Assembly (NCBI GenBank): GCA_050999295.1
Contig: JBPCPI010000054.1
Location: forward strand, 1-12,071
DNA from: JACCQS01 sp050999295
GTDB lineage: Bacteria > Actinomycetota > Actinomycetes > Mycobacteriales > Geodermatophilaceae
DNA: 12,071 nt
Reading direction: 5' to 3'
The translations under genes were made by a program, and so were the position numbers. The notes beneath the pieces were generated by a model. That model was not told the origin of the DNA. It ran no database searches and was given only the letters and a program-made list of their open reading frames with translations. This document shows positions 1-11,972 of this stretch, piece by piece. Within the stretch, counting starts at the first letter, position 1, and each line of letters opens with the position of its first letter.

Positions 1-1957
<1,957 letters not shown>

Positions 1958-1964
<7 letters not shown>

Positions 1965-1992
1965 AAGATCCGCGTAGCGCATCTTTCACATG
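1958..1992 (+). promoter_or_regulatory. Stem-loop over the rpoB stop codon in the rpoB-rpoC spacer
   Basis: The 12-base arm CATGTGAAAGAT (1958-1969) is perfectly complemented by ATCTTTCACATG (1981-1992). The 11 bases between them can fold further: a C-C mismatch (1970/1980), then CGC (1971-1973) against GCG (1977-1979) with a GTA loop. The rpoB TGA at 1962-1964 is in the 5' arm. No T-run follows, so a classical intrinsic terminator is unlikely inside this operon. Possible roles are an RNase processing site, partial attenuation between rpoB and rpoC, or an influence on termination and ribosome transit. The structure is seen directly; the role is inferred. Confidence 0.75.
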
Positions 1993-2085
1993 CCGAGGGG
2001 CAGCCGGCCGCAGGCCGTCCGCGCATTCGAGCCCACCACGAGACGAGCAATGACGAACTTCCCTAGCGAGAGCAGGTAGCACGAA

Positions 2086-5985
<3,900 letters not shown>

Positions 5986-6004
5986 GCACAGAGCGGCCAG
6001 GCGT

Positions 6005-6024
6005 AGCCGACCGCCGGGTTGGCT
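6005..6024 (+). terminator. First hairpin after rpoC, probable terminator element
   Basis: AGCCGACC (6005-6012) pairs with GGTTGGCT (6017-6024) around a GCCG tetraloop, giving 8 pairs including one G-U. It begins 20 bases after the rpoC stop. No T-tract follows, as is common in high-GC actinobacteria. It is read as an auxiliary element ahead of the stronger hairpin at 6043-6076. Confidence 0.45.
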
Positions 6025-6042
6025 GGGTCAGACAGCGTCCGC

Positions 6043-6076
6043 ACGACCCCGAGGGAAGCTGGGCCCTCGGGGTCGT
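6043..6076 (+). terminator. Main rpoBC terminator hairpin
   Basis: A perfect 13-bp stem, ACGACCCCGAGGG (6043-6055) against CCCTCGGGGTCGT (6064-6076), closes an 8-base loop. It is 58 bases past the rpoC stop and is the strongest stem between rpoC and the next gene. The U-tract is absent, so it is called on stem strength and position, the usual form in actinobacteria. Confidence 0.8.
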
Positions 6077-6205
6077 CGTACGTCACGGCTCGGATCACCC
6101 TGCCTTTGGCCGCCTGGCGGCGCGCAGACCATCAGCGGCCTGTCGGATCCGGTCGCCAGGATGGGACCATGGCAGTAACGAACGCCAGCTGGAGGTGATC
6201 GGTCG

Positions 6206-6778
6206 ATGGCAACCCCGCTCGACATTTTCGACCACGCCGGTCCGTGGAGCGAGGAGGACTTCCTGGCCCTCCCGGAGGACCGGCGGATCGAGCTGCTCGA
6301 CGGCGAGCTGCTCGTGACCCCGTCGGCTGCGCACGCACACCAGCGGCTGTCCATGCGACTGGCGATGGCGCTCGACGCCGCAGCGCCCTCCGGCTTCGAG
6401 GTGCTCGAGGCGATCAACGTCCGGTTGGCGATGGGACGGATCCTGATCCCGGACCTCGCCGTGATCACCACGCCGGGGATCGAGGTTGTCGTGTCCGACG
6501 CCCGAGACGTGGCGCTGGTCGTCGAGATCGTCAGCCCTTGCAGCGTCGTCACCGATCGAGCGGTCAAGCCGCAGCTCTACGCAGCGGCCGGGATCGAGTC
6601 TTATCTGCGGATCGAACTTGGCCGCGACGGGCCGACGGCCGTCGCGTACCGGCTCCGGGACGGGCGATACACCGAGGAGTCCCGAGCGGCACCCGGTGAG
6701 GTCCTGCACCTCCGGGAGCCCTACCCCCTCGAGGCCGATCTGAGCGCCCTCGCCTCCAGCGTGCGCCCTGCGGGCTGA
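6206..6778 (+). CDS. Uma2-family (DUF820) PD-(D/E)xK nuclease-like protein
   Basis: This 190-residue protein belongs to the Uma2 family, widely expanded in cyanobacteria and actinobacteria, with a restriction-endonuclease-like fold; its cellular substrate is generally unknown. The family core is visible: DGELLVTPSA at 32-41 followed by HAHQRLSMRLAMAL, IPDLAVI with D83, LVVEIVSPCS with E107, and D117..K121 leading into QLYAAAGIESYLRIEL. D83, E107 and K121 are the likely catalytic triad. The usual SPS of the family reads SPC here. The start at ATG 6206 is supported by a strong Shine-Dalgarno, GGAGGT at 6191-6196, 9 bases upstream. It follows the rpoC terminator and ends 43 bp before the toxin-antitoxin pair, which has its own operator, so it is probably a separate unit. 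Family assignment is firm; activity is not shown. Confidence 0.92.
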   Translation: MATPLDIFDHAGPWSEEDFLALPEDRRIELLDGELLVTPSAAHAHQRLSMRLAMALDAAAPSGFEVLEAINVRLAMGRILIPDLAVITTPGIEVVVSDARDVALVVEIVSPCSVVTDRAVKPQLYAAAGIESYLRIELGRDGPTAVAYRLRDGRYTEESRAAPGEVLHLREPYPLEADLSALASSVRPAG

Positions 6779-6796
6779 CGCCGCCGACACGGGGAG

Positions 6797-6826
6797 GGCA
6801 TGCACATAGTAGAGTATGTGCATGCC
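6797..6826 (+). promoter_or_regulatory. Palindromic operator and promoter of the toxin-antitoxin pair
   Basis: GGCATGCACATA (6797-6808) and TATGTGCATGCC (6815-6826) form a perfect 12-bp inverted repeat with the 6-base centre GTAGAG. A TANNNT-type -10 box, TAGAGT, lies at 6810-6815. Six bases later is ATG 6822, so the transcript could begin at or very near the start codon. I could not find a good -35. The dyad covers both the -10 and the start codon, the arrangement expected for repression by a ribbon-helix-helix antitoxin dimer. The palindrome is directly seen; the operator role is inferred. Confidence 0.7.
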
Positions 6827-7061
6827 TTACACGGAGCGGACTCAGGTGCTGCTCTCGGTCGACCAACGTAGGCGACTGGAACGCCTCGCCCGACACGAAG
6901 GTAAGTCAGTGGGAGCGGTGATCCGCGAGGCCATTGAGCGGCTTGCCTCGGATTCGTCCCCAGCCGCCAGCGACGACCTAGAGACGATCTTCTCCCTGGA
7001 TCTGCCCGTCGGCGACTGGTCGGAGATGAAGGCCGAGATCATCCGGTCGGCAACAAAGTGA
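6822..7061 (+). CDS. Ribbon-helix-helix antitoxin (CopG/VapB-like)
   Basis: This 79-residue antitoxin is predicted to neutralise the PIN-domain toxin encoded next to it and to repress the pair. The N-terminus has the ribbon-helix-helix layout: beta strand ERTQVLLS (5-12), helix 1 at 13-25, the turn GKSVG (27-31) and helix 2 AVIREAIERL (32-41). The acidic and hydrophobic tail (about 50-79) fits the usual toxin-wrapping segment. I chose ATG 6822 over ATG 6816: neither has a Shine-Dalgarno at a useful distance (GGGGAGGG at 6791-6798 is too far), while a -10 box at 6810-6815 is correctly placed for a leaderless mRNA starting at 6822. The 6816 start would add only Met-Cys. The stop overlaps the toxin start by 4 bases (GTGA, 7058-7061), so translation is coupled. 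Confidence 0.88.
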   Translation: MPYTERTQVLLSVDQRRRLERLARHEGKSVGAVIREAIERLASDSSPAASDDLETIFSLDLPVGDWSEMKAEIIRSATK

Positions 7062-7465
7062 CGGTTCTGGTGGACACGGCAGTGTTCATGTACGCCGCGG
7101 GCGGTGATCACCCACTCCAAGCGCCGGCCCGACAGGTGCTGCGCGAGGCGCAATCCGGTAGGTTGGACGCGGTAATCTCGGCCGAGGTGGTTCAGGAGAT
7201 CCTGCACCGCTTCGCCGGGACGCGGCGCCACGATGACGGCATCCGGCTTGCCGAAGCGGCACTGCACATGTTCCGTCCGGTGCTGTCCATCGGCCATGGG
7301 GTCATGCACCGTACGACCGACCTCGCCCGTCGGCATCCCACCGAGCAGGCTCGTGACCTCCTGCACGTCGCCACGTGCCTGGCCTATGACCTCAGGGCAA
7401 TCGTGTCCCCCGACGAGGACTTCGACGGCATCGGCGAGGTCACTCGGATTCCGCTGGACGGCTGA
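7058..7465 (+). CDS. PIN-domain toxin, VapC-like ribonuclease
   Basis: This is a 135-residue PIN-domain protein, predicted to be a magnesium-dependent endoribonuclease toxin that inhibits growth when the antitoxin is degraded. Acidic active-site positions are all present: D6 in VLVDTAVF, E47 in VVQEILHRF (E43 is close by), D100 in ARDLLHVATCL and the DEDFD cluster at 119-123. Length is typical of VapC. The start is GTG 7058, overlapping the antitoxin stop, with no separate promoter and only a weak ribosome site, which fits translational coupling and keeps toxin output below antitoxin output. No frameshift or lost catalytic residue is seen, so the toxin should be functional. The exact RNA target cannot be told from sequence. 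Confidence 0.9.
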   Translation: MTVLVDTAVFMYAAGGDHPLQAPARQVLREAQSGRLDAVISAEVVQEILHRFAGTRRHDDGIRLAEAALHMFRPVLSIGHGVMHRTTDLARRHPTEQARDLLHVATCLAYDLRAIVSPDEDFDGIGEVTRIPLDG

Positions 7466-7555
7466 GCAGGCTGCAGCTGATTCCGCGGTTCGAGGCCGGC
7501 TCAGCTTCCGTACATCCTCAGCAACCCGGTCGAGGAGCCGGGTGACCCGTTCGGC

Positions 7556-7906
7556 TCAACCACGAGGAGCCTTCGGCTGCCCGGCAGGCGATGACGCCAA
7601 GTGCCTGGCGCGCCGTCGATAACGCTCCCGCATGGCGGGAAGCTCGTCCGCGTACCACAGCCGGGTGTCTGCCTGCCAGGCAACCCGAGCGGGAGGATCA
7701 TCATCGAACAGCAATCTCCCGCGCTGAGCGATCCGCCCGACCAGCCAGAGCGGTGTGGCGTCAAGAACGACGAGATCGACGTAGCCAGGCGAACCGGGCT
7801 CCGGCCTTCCCGCAGCGCCGCGGTCACGACTGACTCGTCGATCTGCACGCTGCTCAGTCTGACACCCAGCGTGGTGGAGGCCACCGACCGACTGGGCGAT
7901 AACCAT
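7556..7906 (-). pseudogene. Decayed MNT-type nucleotidyltransferase remnant
   Basis: The frame encodes 116 residues from ATG 7906. Residues 38-105 resemble the later part of a minimal nucleotidyltransferase (MNT) domain: GSPGYVDLVVLD (D44 in the DL motif), then GRIAQRGRLLFDDDPPARV, then a helix with WQADTRLWYADELPAMRERY. In intact members this follows a GSRARG-type glycine-serine motif and an N-terminal helix. Here the N-terminal 25 or so residues do not look like the family, and the equivalent motif is at best SRDRGAAGRPEPGS, so the gene seems truncated or frameshifted at its 5' end. No HEPN partner gene, the usual neighbour of MNT antitoxins, is visible. It converges with the PIN toxin gene. 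Family resemblance is moderate; calling it a remnant is inference. Confidence 0.5.
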
Positions 7907-8018
7907 CTCGCGCCCCCGCGTATTGGGAGGCTAATAGGTGGTCTTGGGTATGTGCGCTTTCGGCGAGACTCACTCTGGGTAGTGCCAAAACTACTCATCG
8001 TGTGCGCCCCCGATCTCA

Positions 8019-8047
8019 TTGTCCGGTAAAGCATCTGCCGATATCGT
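8019..8047 (+). promoter_or_regulatory. Candidate sigma-70-type promoter for the phosphatase gene
   Basis: TTGTCC (8019-8024) and TATCGT (8042-8047) are separated by 17 bases. Each matches the consensus hexamer at four of six positions, and the -10 fits TANNNT. The predicted start of transcription is near 8054, about 47 bases before ATG 8101. This also argues against the GTG at 8002 as the gene start, since that lies upstream of the promoter. Confidence 0.35.
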
Positions 8048-8100
8048 CCGTCTCGTGCGCACCGGCTGTGTGCGCCGGTAGACGGGTGGGCCAGCGCCTC

Positions 8101-10020
8101 ATGAAGGTTCGTGGCATCGCGCTGGCTGTGGCGTCGTTCCTGCTCGGCGCCTTGGTGGTCGTCTCGATCCCGGCCACCGGTGTCGGCGAACCGGGAGTGG
8201 TGCACTTCACGGCGGCGGGGGATTACGGGTCCCAGGTAGAGACCGATGCGGTCCTCGATCTGATCAATGCCACGGACCCGGATCTGAACCTGGCGCTCGG
8301 GGATCTGTCCTATGGGGTGACCGGAGCCGAACAGGCCTGGTGTGACCGGGTCACGTCCCGGGTCGGGGCCGGCTTCCCGTTCGAGCTGCTCGGCGGCAAC
8401 CACGAGAGCAACGGACTGAACGGAAACATCAACGACTTCGCCGCCTGCCTGCCCAACCAACTACCGGGGGTGGTCGGTACGTACGGTCGCCAGTTCTACG
8501 TCGATGTACCGCAGGTGGCCCCGCTGGTGCGGTTCGTGATGATCTCGCCCGCGCTGACCTTTTCTGACGGCACGTACTCCTACGAGCCCGGAACGCCGCG
8601 CTACGACTGGACGGCTTCGGCCATCGACGGAGCTCGGGCGGCCGGCGTTCCATGGGTGGTGGTGGGCATGCACAAGCCGTGCTTGTCCCTTGGCCTGTAC
8701 GCCTGCGAGATCGGTGCCGGGCTGACCAACATGCTGATCGCCAAGAAAGTCGACCTGGTGCTGAACGGGCACGAGCACTTGTACCAGCGCACCCACCAAC
8801 TCGGCCACGGCCCCAGCTGCGCAGCGCTTACTCCTGGCACCGTCGTGCCGGCCTGCATCAGTGATTCGGACGCGACCATGCGGCAAGCCGGCACGGTATT
8901 CGCCACCGTCGGCACCGGGGGAATCGCGCAGCGACCGGTCAACGAATCCGACTCCGAGCGCGGGTACTTCGCCGCCTACTCCGGGGAGAACGTCTCCCCG
9001 GCGGATGGCGTGCTCGATGTTCGGGCAACCGCCGACACCTTCGAGGCCAGGTTCCTGCCGACGGTCGCCGGCGCGTTCACCGACTCGTTCACCATCCAGC
9101 GCGGTTTGCCGCCGGCCAACCAGCCGCCGACCGCTGCCTTCACGGCAACCCCGACCGGCCTGTCCGCTGCCTTTGACGCCAGCACCTCGACCGACCCTGA
9201 CGGAACGATCAACTCCTACGCCTGGAACTTCGGCGACGGCACAACGGGATCCGGGATCACGACGAACCACACGTACCCGGCCGCCGGTACCTACACCGCC
9301 ACGCTGGTCGTCACCGACAACGGTGGCCTGACCGGCACCCTGGCGAAACCGGTCACCGTGACGGCACCGGGCGGTCCCGTTACGTTCATCACCGACAACT
9401 TCGGCAGGACGGTCAGCTCTGGGTTCGGGAACGCCGATCTCGGCGGGCCCTGGACGGTTGGGCCGTTGGCCGCCTTCTCGGTCTCCGGCGGAGTCGGCCA
9501 GGTGAGCATGGCCGCCGGCACCACCAGGACCGGGGTCCTGGGCGCCACCACCAGCAACGACACCGATCTCCGTACGACCCTCTCGATCGACAAGGCGGCG
9601 ACGGGTGGGGGTCTGTACCTCGATGTCCTCGGCCGTCGGATCAATGCCACGAACGACTACCGGGTCAGGGTCAGGTTCAACGCGAGTGGCGCGGTCGTGC
9701 TCTCGGTGGGAGCGCTGAAGGGCTCAAGCAGTTTGCAGACCCTCGGCTCGCCGGTTACCGTGCCGGGCCTGACCTACAACCCGGGGCAGAACCTCGAGTT
9801 GCGCTATCAGGTGACCGGGACCAATCCGACGACGCTGCGCGCCAAGGTCTGGCCGACCGGGCAGACCGAGCCGGCGAACTGGATGGTGAGTACGACCGAC
9901 ACGTTTGCTGCGTTACAGACGGCGGGGGCGGTCGGACTGCAGCCCTATCTGTCCAGTACCGCCACCAACGCTCCGGTCGTTGTCCGCATCGACAACCTCG
10001 TGGTGCGCCGGACCGCCTGA
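8101..10020 (+). CDS. Secreted purple-acid-phosphatase-like metallophosphoesterase with PKD and concanavalin-like domains
   Basis: This 639-residue protein is predicted to hydrolyse phosphomonoesters or related substrates outside the cell, using two metal ions. The N-terminus (MKVRGIALAVASFLLGALVVVSIPATG) is a signal peptide or membrane anchor at about 1-28. The catalytic domain spans about 33-335 and carries the ordered motifs of the purple acid phosphatase type: GDYG (D41), GDLSY (D68), GNHES (N100, H101), GMHKP (H191) and GHEHLYQR (H224, H226). A PKD domain follows at about 342-422 (FDASTSTDPDG, WNFGDG, HTYPAAGTYTATLVVTD). A beta-rich concanavalin/LamG-like domain occupies about 430-636 (DNFGRTV ... 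RIDNLVVRR), of a kind often found at the C-terminus of actinobacterial PKD proteins. Six cysteines in the catalytic part suggest disulfides. ATG 8101 is chosen because the signal peptide starts there; the ribosome site is weak (GGGTGGG, 8084-8090). It is convergent with the next gene, 24 bp apart. The substrate is unknown. Confidence 0.88.
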   Translation: MKVRGIALAVASFLLGALVVVSIPATGVGEPGVVHFTAAGDYGSQVETDAVLDLINATDPDLNLALGDLSYGVTGAEQAWCDRVTSRVGAGFPFELLGGNHESNGLNGNINDFAACLPNQLPGVVGTYGRQFYVDVPQVAPLVRFVMISPALTFSDGTYSYEPGTPRYDWTASAIDGARAAGVPWVVVGMHKPCLSLGLYACEIGAGLTNMLIAKKVDLVLNGHEHLYQRTHQLGHGPSCAALTPGTVVPACISDSDATMRQAGTVFATVGTGGIAQRPVNESDSERGYFAAYSGENVSPADGVLDVRATADTFEARFLPTVAGAFTDSFTIQRGLPPANQPPTAAFTATPTGLSAAFDASTSTDPDGTINSYAWNFGDGTTGSGITTNHTYPAAGTYTATLVVTDNGGLTGTLAKPVTVTAPGGPVTFITDNFGRTVSSGFGNADLGGPWTVGPLAAFSVSGGVGQVSMAAGTTRTGVLGATTSNDTDLRTTLSIDKAATGGGLYLDVLGRRINATNDYRVRVRFNASGAVVLSVGALKGSSSLQTLGSPVTVPGLTYNPGQNLELRYQVTGTNPTTLRAKVWPTGQTEPANWMVSTTDTFAALQTAGAVGLQPYLSSTATNAPVVVRIDNLVVRRTA

Positions 10021-10044
10021 CCAGGCGGGCAGCAGGCGAGTCCC

Positions 10045-10644
10045 TCAACCACGGGCCGGTGGGTTCGCTCTACGGCCCCGCATCCAGCGCCGGGCACGCA
10101 GCACCAGCCAAAGGACGAAACCGAGGGCAGCAAGGACGAGCAGGAACGCCAGGATCGGCAGCGCAAAGGCCAAGCCCGTCAGCAACAACGACGTGCCGTC
10201 CTCGGCCGCGGACACCGCCGGATTGCCGATCCCGCCGGTGGATGCGGTCACGAACGGACGTACTGCCGCGCGTCCGGCCTGCAGGCTGCCTGCAGTGACG
10301 GCACCGAGCACCGCGGCCACGGCCGGGTTCAAGTCGCTGGTCAGATCGGTCTGGGCGGCGAACAGGACGGCTCCCGAGGCCGGGGCGATGACCAGTCCGA
10401 TCACATGTAGCAGGCTGTCAAGTGCGGGGATCTTGTCCCCGATCAGATCGAGCACCAGGAGCAACCCCACGACGATCATGCCCGGAGTGCTGGACAGGAT
10501 GTCGTACGGCGAGCCGAGGTCCAGCCAGCCCGCCCGGTCGCCGAGCCCGACCGCCAGCAGTGGCAGCCAGGCATTCAACCCGGCCGCGCCAGACAGGCCG
10601 AACGCAGCCAGGATGCCGCCGAGAGTTCCGGTCACCGGATCCAT
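10045..10644 (-). CDS. DUF4126 family membrane protein
   Basis: This 199-residue integral membrane protein is of unknown function. Family features are visible: GLSGAAGLNAWLPLLAVGL near the start (17-35), the DKIPALDSLLHVIG segment (70-83), IAPASGAVLFAA (86-97), a small-residue-rich segment (108-124), VRPFVTASTGGIGNPAVSAAEDG (128-150) and a long hydrophobic stretch (151-182) ending in a basic tail RARRWMRGRR. About five membrane segments are likely, with the basic C-terminus cytoplasmic. ATG 10644 is the natural start because the family begins just before the GLSGAAG motif; the ribosome site is weak. It lies 21 bp downstream of the broken oxidoreductase gene on the same strand, so it was probably expressed from the same transcript. 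The amber codon upstream could lower its expression by polarity. No function can be assigned. Confidence 0.87.
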   Translation of the reverse strand: MDPVTGTLGGILAAFGLSGAAGLNAWLPLLAVGLGDRAGWLDLGSPYDILSSTPGMIVVGLLLVLDLIGDKIPALDSLLHVIGLVIAPASGAVLFAAQTDLTSDLNPAVAAVLGAVTAGSLQAGRAAVRPFVTASTGGIGNPAVSAAEDGTSLLLTGLAFALPILAFLLVLAALGFVLWLVLRARRWMRGRRANPPARG

Positions 10645-10665
10645 GACTGCATCGAACCAGTCTCG

Positions 10666-11586
10666 TCAGGGAACGCTGATGACCACCTTGCCTCGGGCGT
10701 GGCCGGTCTCGACGCTGGCCAGCGCCTCGGCGGCGCGCTCGAGCGGAACGACGTCGCCGACGTGCGGATCCAGTTTGCCGTCGGCCACCAGCGCGACGAT
10801 CTCACCCAGCACCGTGCCGCTGCCGTCGCGCTGCACGCCCCCACCGCCGAGTTCGGCGGATGTATCTGGGTCGGTGGTGGTCAGCAGGCGGGCGCGATCG
10901 GAGACCAGATCGGCGACCGAGCGCAATGCGTCGCCACCAACCAGGTCCAGGATCGCGTCGACCCCCTCAGGCATGATCTCCCGCACCCGGTTGGCCACGC
11001 CGTCGTCGTAAGTCACCAGGGTCGCCCCCAGTGATTCGGCGAGCTCACGCTTCCCCTCGCTACCGATACCAATGACGAAGACCCCTCGATCACGCGCCAT
11101 CTGGGCGGCGCAAACGCCCACCCCGCCGCCGATTCCGTTGATCAGCAGGGTCTCGCCCTCGTCGAGCGCGAGTTGCCCGATCGCGTCATAGGCGGTGCCG
11201 GCGGCGACCGGCAGCGCTGCGGCATCGGTAAACGACACCTGTGGCGGCTTCTTAGTGGCGGTGCCGGCCGTCAACAGGGTGTATTCGGCCTACCCGCCCG
11301 GGCCCGGCGCGACGCTGCCGAGAATCTCGTCGTGGACCGAGAAACCCTCGACGTCCTGGCCGACCTCCTCCACGACACCGGCGACCTCCTGCCCGAGGAC
11401 CGCCGGCAGGGTCAGCGGCACGAACTCGGCCAGATAACCCTGCCGGATCTTCCAGTCCACCGGGTTGACCCCGGCGGCGCGAACGGCGACCAGCAGCTCA
11501 CCGGCCCCCGGAGCGGGCTTGTCAACGTCCAGCACCTCCTGGACGTCGGGGCCGCCGTACGTGGGAAATCCGAATGCCTTGGGCAT
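10666..11586 (-). pseudogene. MDR/quinone-oxidoreductase-like gene interrupted by an in-frame TAG
   Basis: This is a medium-chain dehydrogenase/reductase of the NADPH:quinone reductase type without a structural zinc lobe. The frame runs 306 codons from ATG 11586, with a strong Shine-Dalgarno (GGGAGG, minus strand, 11598-11593) 6 bases before it. Codons 1-98 give the GroES-like half (AAGVNPVDWKIRQG, LPAVLGQEVAGVVEEVG). Codon 99 is TAG (11292-11290). After it the same frame continues with AEYTLL and then the NADPH-binding Rossmann half (INGIGGGVGVCAAQMA, about 149-164) to KVVISVP at the end. Homologues usually read GGYAEY here, so a tyrosine codon TAC changed to TAG is the simplest explanation. 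No frameshift is needed and both halves look otherwise intact, so the lesion is recent, a sequencing error, or a read-through site. A 12-bp dyad CTGGT-AC-ACCAG at 11615-11626 lies just upstream and could be an operator. A separate start for the second half (TTG 11274) has no good support. Confidence 0.85.
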
Positions 11587-11651
11587 AACTGTCCTCCCTT
11601 GGGTGTTTCAACGTCTGGTACACCAGTGCCAAGTCGGCGCGAGCGAAGACT

Positions 11652-11675
11652 GTTCCAGGGTGCCGACCCTGGGAC
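11652..11675. repeat. Inverted repeat between the divergent oxidoreductase and rpsL genes
   Basis: GTTCCAGGG (11652-11660) pairs with CCCTGGGAC (11667-11675) around the loop TGCCGA, with a perfect 6-bp core (CCAGGG/CCCTGG) and one G-U pair in the outer part. It ends 5 bases before the predicted rpsL -35 box. It may be an operator, a terminator for incoming transcription, or chance. The structure is seen; the role is not known. Confidence 0.45.
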
Positions 11676-11680
11676 CCACT

Positions 11681-11710
11681 TTGACCGCCGCGAAGGCATT
11701 GGAGTAAAGT
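11681..11710 (+). promoter_or_regulatory. Probable rpsL (str operon) promoter
   Basis: TTGACC (11681-11686, five of six to TTGACA) and TAAAGT (11705-11710, four of six and TANNNT) are 18 bases apart. Transcription would start near 11717. This is the best sigma-70-type match upstream of rpsL and would give a leader of about 256 bases, long but not unusual for a ribosomal protein operon. Confidence 0.55.
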
Positions 11711-11716
11711 CCTACC

Positions 11717-11972
11717 TTGTGCCCGGGGTAACTCGGGCCATGTCCGTGTGCGGCTCGCGTCATCGTGAGCCGCGGAGGGATCAAGCACAGCTACCACCGG
11801 GCTTGAATCGTCTCAGCGAGCGCGCGACATGTCACCCACGAGAAGACTGAACTCCTGTCCGCACGTGCGCGTCGAGTGCTCCGACACACCCGACCGCGTG
11901 GGTCGGACAGGGCCCCCGCAACCTCAGCCACAAAGACCGCAGCACCGAGCCGAGCAGGAGATCGCAGCACCC
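11717..11972 (+). other. Long structured 5' leader of rpsL
   Basis: This stretch has no convincing gene. It holds three stems: GCCCG/CGGGC at 11721-11725/11734-11738; GCGGCTCGC (11750-11758) with GTGAGCCGC (11765-11773), 9 pairs with one G-U; and CCGACC/GGTCGG at 11890-11895/11901-11906. A 36-codon open frame starts at ATG 11740, about 23 bases after the predicted transcription start, and ends at 11850, but it lacks a clear ribosome site. The role could be autoregulation by ribosomal protein or growth control; nothing here proves it. Confidence 0.4.

Larger units (their letters stand above)
7466..8100. other. 635-bp interval with no intact gene
   Basis: This stretch separates the toxin gene from the phosphatase gene. 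It holds a minus-strand gene remnant (7556-7906), a small 6-bp stem at 7524-7529/7538-7543 just past the toxin, and a relatively AT-rich patch at 7921-8040 (65 G+C of 120 by my count, about 54%), against clearly higher GC on both sides. A candidate promoter for the phosphatase lies at 8019-8047, and a 6-bp stem ACCGGC/GCCGGT lies at 8061-8079 in its predicted leader. Long open frames over this interval are shadows or run into the phosphatase gene on the other strand. Confidence 0.6.

Noticed and set aside
6161..6198. Tiny frames before the Uma2 gene (ATG 6161, 5 codons; ATG 6169, 9 codons with its stop overlapping the Shine-Dalgarno).
   Set aside because: Too short to judge and without ribosome sites; likely chance, though a translational-coupling leader cannot be excluded.
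7979..7994. Small inverted repeat GTAGT-GCCAAA-ACTAC.
   Set aside because: Five-base arms are expected by chance and no function is indicated.
8002..8100. GTG 8002 as start of the phosphatase, adding 33 residues.
   Set aside because: The extension has no signal-peptide character, and the classic charged-then-hydrophobic signal begins at ATG 8101; a candidate promoter also lies between the two starts.
7501..8460. 319-codon minus-strand open frame spanning the phosphatase 5' end.
   Set aside because: Its first half is antisense to the clearly coding phosphatase domain, and the rest overlaps the MNT remnant in a different frame with no family signal.
9905..11011. 368-codon plus-strand open frame across DUF4126 and the oxidoreductase.
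   Set aside because: Ser/Arg/Pro-rich composition with no domain; the minus-strand genes there are recognisable families.
11829..11972. In-frame ATG 144 bases upstream of rpsL with no stop between, which could be taken as a longer S12.
   Set aside because: S12 proteins start at MPTI, the 48 extra codons look unlike any S12 extension (Arg/Pro/Gln-rich, typical of non-coding high-GC DNA), and there is no ribosome site before 11829.
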